Shown piece by piece: positions 53,545 through 63,918 of a DNA stretch of 64,000 nt (positions within the stretch are counted from its first letter, which is position 1; each line of letters begins with the position of its first letter). The stretch covers positions 653,501-717,500 of the forward strand of contig NC_092612.1 in NCBI RefSeq assembly GCF_047663525.1, written 5' to 3'. A program made the position numbers and the translations under genes. A model generated the notes under the pieces. The model did no database searches, had not been told where the DNA came from, and saw only the letters and a program-made list of their open reading frames with translations. The DNA is from Anas platyrhynchos (lineage: Eukaryota > Chordata > Aves > Anseriformes > Anatidae).

Positions 53545-55115
53545 TCACTTCTCCTTGTGCTGGATCAGGCCCTTGGCGACGAGGTCGGGGATCTCCACGG
53601 CCAGCCAGGGGCCGAGCTGGGGGGGGGGGGGGTCATAGGTGAGGAGCTGGGGGGGGGGGAGGAGCCCCCCCCAGTGTCCCCCCCTCATTTATGTGCCCCC
53701 CCCCACACTCACCCCCAACGCCATGAGGTGCGCCAGCCCAAACTTGGGCACGTTGCGGGCCCACAGGGGCTTGAAGTGGTCGCTGAGGCAGATCTTGCCC
53801 CCCCTGCAGAGAGGACAGAGCCATGAGCCCCCCCAGAGCGAGCCCCCCCCAAAAAAAAAGCCTCCCCCCAAAAAAAAAGAACCAACCCCCCAAAAACAAC
53901 AAACTTCTCCCCCCAAAAAATGTGGATTTCTCCCCCAAAAATGAGCCTGTCCCCTCTAAAATGAGCCCCCCCCCAAAAAAAATGCCCCTTCTAAAATGAG
54001 GACCCCCCCCAAAATAAAAACGCCCCCCCCCACCTGTACATCTTGGCCGTCTTCCCATCCAGCTCCGGGATGGCGATCTCGGGGGCGGTGCCGGGGTACG
54101 TTACCGGGATCTGCACCGGGGGGGGGGCACGGGATGGGTCAGGACCCCCCCCTAGGGGGGGGGGGACACGGCTCCAGGACCCCCCCCCCCTCCCCCGGTG
54201 CCCCCACTCACATCAAACTCGATGGCGAACTCGTACTTGAGCAGCTCGTGGATGTACCAGCAGCGCCCGAACCACCTGGGGGGGGGACACACCGGGGGGG
54301 GCACCGGGGGGTGTTTTACACGTGGCACCGGTGTCCCCCCCCCCCCCGCCATACCGGGAGCTGCCCCCCCCCTCCCCGCTCACCCACCGGGTGCCCTCGG
54401 CGTTGGACTCGAGGCGGAACCAGTCGTTGTCGGCGTTCTTGTTGTTCTCCACGTACTGCGGGGACCCCCGGTAAAAAACCCGGGAACCCCCCCGGGACCC
54501 CCCCGGTAACCCCCCCAGGGACCCCCCCCACCAGTAACCTCCTGGGACCCACCGGTAACCCCCCGGTATCCCCCCCAGTGACCCCCTGAGACCCCTCCGG
54601 TAACCCCCCTGGGTGCCCCCGGTAACCCCCCCCCCCCCCCAAGTAACTCCTCCGGTAACCCCCCCCCCGGGACCCCGTTCCCCGTTAACCTCTCCGGTAA
54701 CCTCCCTAAATCCCCGTTAACCCCCCGGGACTCCTCCAGTAACCCCCCGGTACCCCTCCCAGTAGCCCCCCCGGTACCCCCATTCACCGTTATCCTCCAA
54801 TCTGTCCCCGGTATCCCCCCAGTACCCCCCGGTACCCCCCGGACCCTCCGGTAACGCCCCCGGTACCCCCCCAATAGCCCCCCCGGTACCCCCATTCACC
54901 GTTATCCCCCAATCTGCACCCGGTCTCCCCCCCTGGACCCCCCGGTACCCCCCGGTTCCCCCCGTTCCCGGTGATCCCGGCGGGCGGCGCACCTGGATGA
55001 GCGCCCGGTACTCCTCCTTCAGCCTCTCCGCCCACCGCTCCCGGTCCCTCGGCCCCGCCGCCGTCCTCAGCAGCGGCAGCGCCGCCACTGCCCGCCGGGC
55101 CGCCTCCTCCGCCAT
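53545..55115 (-). CDS. UFC1: UFC1, E2-type conjugating enzyme for UFM1
   Basis: Six exons: 53545-53616, 53713-53803, 54034-54110, 54212-54275, 54388-54455, 54993-55115. Their sum is 495 bases, 164 residues (human 167). The catalytic Cys is in [14 protein letters not shown] (exon 53713-53803). The fold-defining [10 protein letters not shown] and [11 protein letters not shown] segments are conserved. The C-terminus stops at IQHKEK, a few residues short of the human end. It accepts UFM1 from UBA5 and passes it to UFL1-complex substrates such as ribosomal protein RPL26 at the ER. The donor of exon 54388-54455 is an internal GTGGGT rather than the nearby GTGAGC, required to keep TRWF in frame. Intron 1 is a CCGGTAACCCCCC repeat. 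Confidence 0.96.
54460..54960. repeat. GTAACCCCCCGGTACCCC array in UFC1 intron 1
   Basis: About 500 bases of degenerate GGTAACCCCC and CGGTACCCCCC units, including two longer near-identical blocks with CATTCACCGTTATCC (about 54780-54795 and 54893-54908) that suggest a larger unit of about 112 bases. Confidence 0.8.
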
Positions 55116-55305
55116 CGCCGCCGCGCCCGGAAGCGGCGCCCGGGCCCCGGGAGGGGGCGGAAACGCGGCGCCGCCGCCATCTTTGCTGGGGGCGGTGGGG
55201 CGGAAGTGACGCTTCGAGGAGAGGGCGCGAAGCCAGGCGCCGCCATGTTGCTTAGGGGCGAGAGGCGCCGCGTCCGCCATCTTGAGTAGGGGCGCCTCCA
55301 TCTTT
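55116..55305 (-). promoter_or_regulatory. UFC1: UFC1 promoter with YY1-like cluster
   Basis: CCATCTTT (55178), CCATGTTG (55243), CCATCTTG (55277) and CCATCTTT (55297) all read AAGATGG or CATGG along UFC1. ETS-type GGAAG words occur at about 55129 and 55202. Confidence 0.5.
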
Positions 55306-55476
55306 AGTGCTGGCAGCGCTGAGTTTGCCAGGCCTCAGCCCTATTTTTTTTTATATTTTTTATTTTTTTATTTTTTTTCCCGATCCTACACCACACCCAG
55401 GGTCACAGCAACCACCGTCCCCATGTCCCCAGCCCCGTACACACAACACACAGCACATGGCGGGCGGCTCAAAGGC

Positions 55477-55482
55477 TTTATT
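55477..55482 (-). terminator. APOA2: APOA2 poly(A) signal
   Basis: AATAAA on the minus strand, only 44 bases after the APOA2 stop codon. The mRNA has an unusually short 3' UTR, as apolipoprotein mRNAs do. Confidence 0.7.
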
Positions 55483-55525
55483 GGTGCGGGGGGGGGGACG
55501 AGGGCTCCATGGCAGCGCTCAGGCC

Positions 55526-55944
55526 TCAGGCCTGCTCCTTGGCCTTGCCCAGCTCCAGCAGGGAGGAGAAGAAGTTCAGGACGTTGGTGCGCAGCTCCTG
55601 GGCCAGCGGCGTCAGCTGCTGGTTGGCCTGCTCCAGATAGGCCCTGGGGGGGGGGGAACAGGGGAGCGGTGAGGGGAGGCCCTGGGGGTGTCCCCCCATC
55701 CCCCCGTCCCCTCCCTCAGCCCCCCCCAGTACTTGGCCTGGTTCCGCAGCTCCTCCGCCTGCAGCTTCTGGGGCAGCTCCTTGGTGACAAAGTCGGAGAA
55801 GGTCTGGAAGTGGCGGCTCAGGGGGATGGCGGCGTCCGGGGGGGCCTCGGCCCCGGCTTCGGGCACAGCCTCGCGCTTGGTCAGGGCGGCCTGGAGGCCG
55901 CAGGCACAGAGCAGCAGCAGCGCGGCCACCGGCAGCTTCATCAT
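55526..55944 (-). CDS. APOA2: APOA2, apolipoprotein A-II
   Basis: Two coding exons, 55526-55643 and 55733-55944, give 109 residues (human 100). A preceding untranslated exon begins near 56250 with donor at 56217. The N-terminus MMKLPVAALLLLCACGLQA is a signal peptide. The mature part is Ala/Glu-rich and then aligns with mammalian apoA-II: HFQTFSDF, LQAEELRNQAKAYLEQ and QQLTPLAQELRTNVLNFFS, ending LELGKAKEQA. These are amphipathic helices that bind HDL lipid. No Cys remains in the mature chain, so the disulphide dimer of human apoA-II cannot form. The signal peptide and mature chain share one exon, whereas mammals have an intron there. It is neighbour to TOMM40L as in human. Confidence 0.88.
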
Positions 55945-56275
55945 GGTGGTGGCTCTGGGTGTGGGGACACCCCCGGGGGTGTGGGTCAGGCTCCCACCAC
56001 CCCCACGGCTCCATCCCACCCGTCACAACCCCACAGCTCCCCCCTCGCCATCCTGCCCCATCCCAGCCCTGCCATCGCCCTCCCACCCTTCCCCACCCCA
56101 TGCCTCTGCCCTTCCCCATCCCACTCCTGCAGCTCCAATGCCCCCCATCCTGCCCCAACGCCCCCCATCCTGCCCCAATGCCCCCCATCCTGCCCCAGGT
56201 GCCAGCTGCCCCCTCACCTGGGCAGCACACAGAGGATGGGGGGGCTACAAGTGCAGCCTTGGGGGGCTGCAGCTG

Positions 56276-56283
56276 CTTTTATC
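56276..56283 (-). promoter_or_regulatory. APOA2: TATA-like box of APOA2
   Basis: GATAAAAG on the minus strand, about 60 bases upstream of the untranslated exon donor. This is consistent with a regulated, liver-type TATA promoter. Confidence 0.5.
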
Positions 56284-56289
56284 CCCCTG

Positions 56290-57430
56290 AGCAGCCCCCG
56301 CCCCCCCGGGGCTGGGGAGGCCATGCCCAGGTAAACACGGCGAGGGTAAGGGTCACTGCGGGGGGGGGTGGGGGGGGGTGCAGGGGGTTGACAGCCCAGC
56401 GGGGACAGCCCCGTGCCCTGGGGGCCCGGCCCCCCCACAGCCCTGTGGTGGGACACGACCGATGATGGGTGACGCTGGGCAAAGTGCGTGGCAGTGATTG
56501 GGGCAGCTGGCGGGGGGACACGGTGGGGGCTCGGCTGGTGGCCCTGTGGGGCGTGGTGGCCCCATGGCACTCCGTAGCCCCACAGTGTAGCCCCGTGACA
56601 CAGCCTCGTGAGCCCCCACAGCCCCAGGAAGCCCCCATGAGCCCCCCCTCTCAGAACCCCTGTTCCAACCCAAATCCCCACCCAGTGGGTGCCCCCAGCA
56701 GCAGCACCCCCGGGGGGCCCATCTCAGGGGGGTCCCTTGGGGGCTGCCCACCCCGGTTCGCCCCGGCCACCGCCGGCCCCCGGGGGGGGGTGAAGGTCAG
56801 CGGCCGCCTTATCGCTGACCCTCGGCCGCCAGCGTGACGGCGTGACTCAGCGCGGGGCCCCCCCCACGGGTCCTATGGTGGGGGGGACACCCCGCTGCGG
56901 AGCCGGGCCGGGGGCCAAGTGTTTGGGAACACGCGTCCAAAGGGCGCTGGGTGGCACCGGGGACAAAAATTCTCGGTCCCCTGGGTGGCCAGCGGGGCCA
57001 CCGGCTGATCGGGCCCCTTCCCCTCTGAGCCCCTGCCAGAGGCGGCCCCTTTCCAGGAAAGCCGCCGGTGACGGCAGCGCAGGAGGGGGACGGGGGGGGG
57101 ATGTGGGGAAGGTCCAGGGACACGGGGGGTGGTGGTGGTGGGGGGACATGGGGCAGGGGATGGAGGGGATGTGGGGAGGGGGCAGCAGGGTGGGGGGACC
57201 TGGAGGGGGACATGGGACGTGGTGTGGGGACAGGGAGGGGACTGGGAGGGGGCACAGGGCAGGGAGCTGGGACACTGGGGGCACTGGGAGCACTGGGAGT
57301 ACTGGGAGTACTGGGAGTACTGGGGGCGCGGGGAGGGGCCGGTTTTTGGGGCCGGAACGCTGCAACCCCGGAACGTCCCCGTGCGGGGACCGGAATCAGG
57401 AGGGAACCAAAACCGCGGCGTCCCCGCTCC
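56290..57430. other. APOA2-TOMM40L divergent intergenic region
   Basis: No gene seen. It contains TGACTCAGC at 56843-56851 (fits the antioxidant response core TGACnnnGC), a GCAAAGTGCG word near 56480 that loosely resembles an HNF4 half-site, and GGGGACAGGGAGGGG and GGGAGTACTGGGAGTACTGG repeats at 57070-57330. Confidence 0.4.
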
Positions 57431-57440
57431 TCCCGCCTCA

Positions 57441-57530
57441 ACCAATGAGCGGGCGGGCTCTGCCCTCACCCAAGATGGCGGCCGCGGGCCGAGGGCGGGA
57501 GCGGCCCGGTGAAGCCACTTCCGGTGGCCG
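57441..57530 (+). promoter_or_regulatory. TOMM40L: TOMM40L promoter: CCAAT, YY1-like, ETS
   Basis: CCAAT (57442-57446), CAAGATGGCGG (57471-57481) and CACTTCCGG (57516-57524) lie within 90 bases and 90-175 bases before the ATG. All face TOMM40L. Confidence 0.6.
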
Positions 57531-57616
57531 TGCCCGTCTCCGCCATGGCGGCGCCCAGCGGGCTCTCGGGGGGGGGCGGGCGGCGGCGCTAGGGCCGGGC
57601 CGGGCCGGGCCGGGCC

Positions 57617-59981
57617 ATGGGCAACGCGCTGGGCCCCGCCGCGCCCCGGGCCCCGCGCCGGGGGGGGGCCCTCGGTAACCCCGGCAGCTTCGATGAGCTG
57701 CACCGGCAGTGCAAAGGTGGGGGGGCACCGGGGGGGCAGTGGGGGCACGGGGGGGTAACGGGGGGTAACGGGGCTGGGGGGGCACCGGGGGGGGCATAGG
57801 GCTGGGGGGGGGCACAGGGGGTACCGGGGGGATACGGGACTTGGGGGGGGGGCACGGGACTGGGGGGGCACTGGGGGACATGGACCTAGGGAGACACCGG
57901 GGGGGGTCATGGGACTGGGGGGGGACACCGGGGGTACGGGGCTGGGGGGGCACCGGGGGGGGCATAGGGCTGGGGGGGGGGACACCGGGTTAGGGGGGAC
58001 ACCGAGGGGGGTACGGGACTGGGGGTCACCGGGGGGATACGGGACTGGGGGGGGGCATTGGGTTGGGGGGGGGCACCGGGGGGTAACGGGAATTGGGGGG
58101 CACCGGGGGGGGGGCATGGGACTGGGGGGTCACCGGGGGTAGGGAACCGGGAGGGGGGGTGACATGGGACTGGGGGGGCACCGGGGGGGGCGTAGGTCTG
58201 GGGGGGGACACCGGAGATATGGGACTGGGGGGGGGACACACGGGACTGGGGGGACACCGGGGGATGAGGCACGGGGAGGGGGGCACAGGAAGGGGGGGGG
58301 GTGGGGGTGAGGACGAAGTGGGGGGGGTCAGGGTGGTGCTGGGGGGGGGGCAGCCTTGTCCCCATGTCCCCAGCTGCCCCCCCCCCTCGTCCCCCCAGAG
58401 GTTTTCCGCAGCAGATGGAGGGCGTGAAGCTGATCGTCAACAAGGCGCTGAGCAGCCACTTCCAGGTCACCGGGGGGGGGACACAGCACGGGGGGGGGGG
58501 GCAGTGCACGCTGTGTCCCCCCCCGCTCACTACTGACACCGTGGCCCCCCCGCAGGTGACACACACGGTTCACATGAGCACCCTGGGGGCCTCCAACTAC
58601 CACTTCAACGCCACCTTCGTGGGCGACCGGCAGCTGGGACCCACCGAGGTGCGGCCACGAAGCCCCCCGCCGTGGGGGGGGCACCGGGGGGGGCACTGTG
58701 GGGGGGCCCTGAGACCCCCGGGGGTGTCCCTGGGATGGTGGGGGGGACTGGGGGTGTCCTCAGGGCTCTGAAAATCCAAGGGTTTGGGTGGCAGGGGGGT
58801 GAGGGGGGTGTGGGGGGTGAGGGGGGTGTGGGGGGTGAGGGGGGGTCCCGGTGTCCCCGTCACCCCGCTGACCCCCCCCCCGTGCCCCCCCCCCAGGCTT
58901 TCCCCACGCTGGTTGGGGACATGGACAACAGCGGCAGCCTCAACGCCCAGGTCCTGCACCTCGTGGCCGAGCGCCTCCGCACCAAAGCCGTCTTCCAGGT
59001 GGGGCCGGGACCGTTCCGGGGGGGGGGTGCTCTGTGTCCCCCCCCCTCACCCCTTCTTGCCCCCCCCCCCCCGGCAGACGCAGCAGGCCAAGTTCCTCAC
59101 CTGGCAGTTCGACGGCGAGTACCGGGGGGACGACTGCACCGCCACCCTCACGCTGGGCAACCCCGACCTCCTGGGCGAGTCCGGTGAGCGACGCCGTGTG
59201 CCCCCCACCCCCCCAAAAAAAATAAATTAACCCCCCAGGGCTACTCTTTGAGGTGCTTTGTCCCCCCCCCCGCAGTCATCCTGGTGGCGCATTTCCTGCA
59301 GAGCGTCACCCCCCGCCTGGTGCTGGGCGGCGAGATGGTTTACCACCGGCGGCCGGGCGAGGAGGGGGCCATCCTCACGCTGGCGGGCAAATACACCGGT
59401 ACGAGGCCTCGCGGTGGTCCCACTCCCTGGTGGCCCCCCCCCGGAGATGTCCCCCCCCCATCCCATCCCTTTTTTCTCCCTCTTTTCCAGCCCCGAACTG
59501 GGTGGCGACGCTCAACGTGGGCTACGGCGGCGCCCACGCCAGCTACTACCACAGAGCCAACGAGCAGGTGGGGGTCCTCCTACCCCTCCATGTCCCCCCC
59601 ATATGTGTCCCTGTCCCCCCCCCACGTGTCCCTGTCCCCATTTTCTTGCCCCCCCCAGGTGCAGGTCGGGGTGGAGCTGGAGGCCAACACGCGGCTGCAG
59701 GACACCACCTTCGCCTTCGGCTACCAGCTCAACCTGCCTCAAGCCAACGTCGTCTTCAGAGGTGGGCGAGGGGGCTTCAGGGGGGGGGGGAGGGAGCCGG
59801 GGTCCCTCACCGTGTCCCCAACCCTGTCCCCCCCCCCACAGGGCTCCTGGACAGCAACTGGAGCGTGGGGGGGGTGCTGGAGAAGAAGCTGCCCCCGCTG
59901 CCCGTCACCCTGGCTCTGGGCGCCTTCCTCAACCACTGGAAGAATCGCTTCCACTGCGGCTTCAGCGTCATCGTGGGCTGA
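57617..59981 (+). CDS. TOMM40L: TOMM40L, TOM40-like mitochondrial outer-membrane channel
   Basis: Nine exons: 57617-57716, 58401-58465, 58556-58648, 58897-58998, 59078-59183, 59276-59398, 59491-59567, 59659-59761, 59842-59981. Their sum is 909 bases, 302 residues (human 308). After a short Ala/Pro/Arg N-terminus comes [13 protein letters not shown] and a 19-strand beta-barrel of the Porin3 family. Blocks [49 protein letters not shown] and [18 protein letters not shown] are nearly identical to mammals. Exon 2 must use the second AG of CAGAG (58399-58400), since the first leads to a stop. It forms a protein-import pore paralogous to TOMM40. NR1I3 converges from downstream. Confidence 0.96.
57720..58340 (+). 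repeat. GGGGGGCACCGGGGGGTACGGGACT array in TOMM40L intron 1
   Basis: About 20-25 loose units of roughly 25-28 bases. The sense strand is G-run rich throughout and starts only 4 bases after exon 1. Confidence 0.85.
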
Positions 59982-60279
59982 GGGGCGCCGCCCGCCCCCC
60001 CCCGCCCTGCTCAGGGAGCCACCGTGCCGCAGGGGGGGCCGCCCCGGGACCCCCCCCCGGGGATGGGGACCGGGTTTGGGGTCCCTCCCCGTCGGGGGCA
60101 GCCTTCGGGCTGAGGGGCGGCTGCTGGCGGCGCCGGTGGCCTCGGTTTTTCCCCCCCCCCCCCCTCCACACACACCCCCGGTTGCGCAGGGAGGTGCTCC
60201 GGGGCCCGGGGGGGGTCACGGTGGGGGGGCCGGAGGCACCCGGCGGTGCCCGCAGGGAGGCAGCTGCGGAGGCTGGAAA

Positions 60280-60285
60280 AATAAA
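60280..60285 (+). terminator. TOMM40L: TOMM40L poly(A) signal
   Basis: AATAAA about 300 bases after the TOMM40L stop codon. NR1I3 ends 128 bases farther on from the other strand. Confidence 0.7.
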
Positions 60286-60412
60286 AAGAGCTTTACTCTG
60301 CCCCCGAAAGCGAGGAGGTGGTCGGGGACCCCTGGGGGCTGTGGGAGGGTGGTTTTTTTTGGGGGGGGGGGGGGTGTTTTTTTTTTTTTTTTTTGGGGGG
60401 GGGGCGCGGGCT

Positions 60413-63003
60413 CTAGCTGATGATCTCGGAGAGCAGCGGCGTCATGGAGGAGAGGTCCTGGATGTGCAGGATCTGCCGCGTGTTCTCCACCTTCAGCGTC
60501 TGCAGCTCCGTCAGCAGCAGCAGCAGCTTGGCGTAGAGGAACCTTTGGGGAGGGGGGGGGGAAAAAAAGCACCTGGTGGGCGTCCCCGTGTCACCGGGGG
60601 GGTGGGGGGGGGCCGTGCCCCCCGGGCACCTACCTGCCCTCGGGCATGGGGTGCTGGTGGTCGATGTAGCTCTTGAGGGTCAGGGCCACCTTCTCCTGGA
60701 GCTGGTCGATGAAATCCCGCTGGGCGACGCTGGCGTGGTCTGGGGAGGGGGGGGTGGCGCTCAGGGGGGGTTGTGGGGAGGGGTCCCAGCCCCCCCGGAT
60801 CGCATCCCCCGTGCCCCCCACCTGGCGAGAAGAGCAGCATGGCCTGCAGCAGGACGTACTCGGCCTCGTGCAGCCGCAGCTTCTTCAGGCTGATGTGGAA
60901 CTTGAGCAGAGGCTCCAGGTAGATCTGCTGGAAGCCAGCTGGGGAGCGGGACGGGGACAGGGATGGGGACAGGGACATGGGCAGGGATGGGGATGAGGAC
61001 ATGAACAGGGACAGGGACATGGACAGGAACAGGGACAGGGATTGGGACAAGGATGGGGACTGGGACCAGAACGGGGACAGGGATAGGGATGGGGACAGGG
61101 ACGGGGACAGGGATGGGGACACAAACAGGGACATGGACAGGGATGGGAATGGGGACTGGGACAAGGATGGGGACTGGGACAGAAACGGGGACATGAACAG
61201 GGACATGGACATGGACAGGGACGGGGACAGGGCCGTCCCCAGGGCCGTGCGGCTCACCCAGGGCCCCGTCCTGGATGGTGTAGCAGTGCTGCCCGCACTC
61301 CCAGGCGTTGGTCTCGGCGTTGAACACGGTGTTGAACTGGATCTGGCAGATCTCCAGCGTGGCCCCTTTGAGCAGCGAGATCTGGTCATCGATGGGCAAA
61401 CCCCTGCGGCCGGAGGAGGTGGTGGTGGCAGTGGGAAGGCACCGCCGGGTTTGGGGATGGGGGGGACACCCAAAAACCCGCCCCGCGCCCCCTCCCCGGA
61501 CCTGAAAGCCGGGATTTCCTTGGCGAACTTGATGACCTGCTGGATCATGAAGGTGCTGAGGTCGGCGAAGTGCGGCAGCATGGAGAAGACGTCGGGCAGC
61601 ACGTCCTCGGCACCGCACTCCGGCTGCGCCCCCAGCCCCGAGGGGCTTGGAGAGCGCGGGCTGGGGATGTAGAGGCGCACGGCGGGCTGGGGAGGAGGTC
61701 GGGGGGGGGGGTCAGCAGGTCAGCACCACGCCGGGACCCCCCCCATCCTTTTAGCCACCAGGATCCCGGCTCACCCGGTAGTGGGCGAACTGGGAGAAGC
61801 TGGAGTCGAAGGTGCGCTGGTGCGCGGCGATGAGGATGCCGATGAGGTCCCGCTGCTCCGCCGTCAGCCCCCCCGGCTGCTCCCGGGCCAGGCGCCGCTG
61901 CCGCCGCAGCGCCCGCCGCCGCCCCAGGGCCTCCTCCGACATGATCACTGCCACCCCCCAGGGGATGTCAGCCACGGGGGTGTCACCGGGAGCTGTCCCC
62001 GAATGGATTCTGTCCCCTGGGGCTGCGTCCTGCCCTGATGTCCCCCCCCCAGGCTGCTCCTCTGGGTCCCTCCCTTTCCACCCCCATCCCCTTCTCCCCC
62101 ACATCCTCCCCATCCCCTCCACCCCCGAGTCCCCCCCCCGGTGTCCCCTCTTGTCCCCGCATCCCCCCACCCAGGTCACCCCATCTCTTGTCCCCCCCCG
62201 TCCCCGAGACCCCCGGGGGGGGCCACACTCACTGTCCTTCCTCATGCCCACGTCGAGGCACTTCTGGAGGCGGCACGCCTGGCACTGCCGCCGCTTGGCC
62301 TTGGTGACCGGGCAGCTCCGGGCGAAGGGACAGGTGAAGTGGACGCCCTTATTGATGGACCTCCTGGGGGGACAGGGGACACGGGGACAGGGCTGGCACC
62401 GTGCCCCCAGGGTGGCAGGCAAGGCTCAGGAGCCCCCCGCAGGGGCCACCCCTCCATGGGGTCACCGTCACCGCCGTGTCCTGGAGAAGCCGGGTGGCTC
62501 CAGCACGGGGGGGGAGCATCCAACATCTGTCCCCTCCTGTCCCACCCCATCCCCGGCTGTCCCCTCCTGTCCCATTTGTCCCCATGCGCCCTGACCTGTC
62601 CCATACACTCCCCTCCTGTCCTGTCCCCAATGTCCCATCCCATCCTGTCCCACCTCGTGCCCTCCTGTCCCTTCCTATCCGGACTCATCCCATATTCTCC
62701 ATCCCCCTTTTGTCCTGCCCCAATGTCCCCTCCTGTCCTGCCCCGCTGTCCCACCCTGTCCCCCTCCTGCCCTGCCCCTCATCCCACCCCGTCCCCTCCC
62801 GCGCCCCCCCCGCGGTGGCAGCACCTGAAGAAGCCCTTGCAGCCCTCGCAGGTCATGACGTGGAAGTGGTAGCCGGTGGCACGGTCCCCACACACGGCGC
62901 ACACCTTCTCCTCCTCGGGCTCCCCGTCCTCCCTCTCGGTGACCTGGGGACCCCGCTGCGTGCCGGGGCTGCTCTCCGGGTCCGAGGGGCTCGACACGGA
63001 CAT
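60413..63003 (-). CDS. NR1I3: NR1I3, CAR/CXR-type xenobiotic nuclear receptor
   Basis: Eight coding exons: 60413-60542, 60634-60739, 60822-60938, 61258-61403, 61502-61686, 61775-61947, 62233-62363, 62825-63003. Their sum is 1167 bases, 388 residues (human CAR about 350). The DNA-binding domain starts at Cys35 ([13 protein letters not shown]), with P-box CEGCKGFFR and the second finger [21 protein letters not shown] long hinge precedes the ligand-binding domain: [59 protein letters not shown]. The last residues, [10 protein letters not shown], form the AF-2 helix. Birds have one receptor of this type (CXR), covering the roles of mammalian CAR and PXR as an RXR partner inducing drug-metabolising enzymes. 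Intron 60939-61257 is a GGGACA repeat. Confidence 0.95.
60939..61240. repeat. GGGACA/GGGATG hexamer array in NR1I3 intron
   Basis: About 48 hexamers of GGGACA, GGGATG, TGGACA and AGGACA fill the intron between two ligand-binding-domain exons. The plus strand is almost pure purine. Confidence 0.9.
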
Positions 63004-63840
63004 GGCCGGGGGCGCAGGACGGGGCCACCGAGGGACGAGGGCACCGTGGCGGGGACAGAGCCTGTGGGACGACGGAGTGACGCTCGAGCAGCCCTGGCAC
63101 TTGTCCCCTCCGTGTCCCTTGGGAGCCACCGTGTCCCCACTCGCTGCCGCAGCTTCCCTGTCTGGCACCACCAAAACGCCCCCGGGATGGTTTCCGGTGC
63201 CCACTGGTACCTGGGGCCCGGTGGCTGGTGGCCGGTGTCCCGCGGTGGCCACGGTGCACGAGGGGGCTGCCCGGTCCCCGCCGGAGCCCCGTGGAGTTTG
63301 AACCTTGAACTTGAGCGAGGCTGCGGCGGGCGGGGACGGGCGGCACGCGGGGGGCAGGCGGGGACTGGGGGCACGTGAGGGACAGGCGGGGACGGGTGGC
63401 ACGTGGGGACACGGGTGGGGACGGGTGGCGCGTGGGGACTGGTGGCACTGGGGACAAGCGTGGGGACAGGTTGGGGATGGGCTGGTATGGAGGGGACACG
63501 GGGGGGACAAAAATGGGGTCAGGCTGGCATGGGGACAAGAATGGGGACAATGCTGGGGACAGGCTGGCATGGAGGGGACAGGGAGGGGACAGCCACAGGG
63601 ACAGGGACCCAGGCAGGGAGCACCCATGGGTGCCGGGGGTGGCCCTGCTGCCACCGGTGACCCCCACGGACGGGTCCCCAGCACGGGGCGGGGGGGGGCA
63701 GCGGTGTCCCCATCCCCATCCCTGTCCCCGTCCCCCCCCCCGGTGTCGAGACACGGGTTGGGGGGGGGGGTGAGGACATGGGGGGGGGGGCAGAGCCCGC
63801 CCCCGCGCCCCCATTGGCTGCCCGGGGCTGTCACTCAGCC
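63004..63840. other. NR1I3-PCP4L1 divergent intergenic region
   Basis: Upstream flank of both genes. It probably includes NR1I3 untranslated exon(s), not resolved. GGGGACAGG/TGGCAC repeats occupy 63300-63600, and a CACCCATGGGTG palindrome is at 63621-63632. No coding signal. Confidence 0.4.
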
Positions 63841-63849
63841 GCGCCCCGG

Positions 63850-63855
63850 TAAAAG
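63850..63855 (+). promoter_or_regulatory. PCP4L1: TATA-like element before PCP4L1
   Basis: TAAAAG lies 60 bases upstream of the ATG at 63910, in a GC-rich start region. Confidence 0.35.
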
Positions 63856-63909
63856 CGGCGGTGGAGCGCGGGGGGGGCGCGCACCGGGAGCGGCGGCGGC
63901 GGAACGGCA

Positions 63910-63918
63910 ATGAGCGAG
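63910..63918 (+). CDS. PCP4L1: PCP4L1 first coding exon (partial gene)
   Basis: ATGAGCGAG followed at once by GTGAGA codes Met-Ser-Glu and a splice donor. PCP4 and PCP4L1 both start MSE. PCP4L1 lies next to NR1I3, divergently, in human. The rest of the gene, a small IQ-motif calmodulin regulator, is beyond the window end. The call depends on synteny and on nine coding bases, so the product is inferred. Confidence 0.65.

Noticed and set aside
58381-58465. Frameshift in TOMM40L exon 2
   Set aside because: Only the first of two adjacent AG acceptors is out of frame. The second, two bases on, restores the frame and the family sequence.
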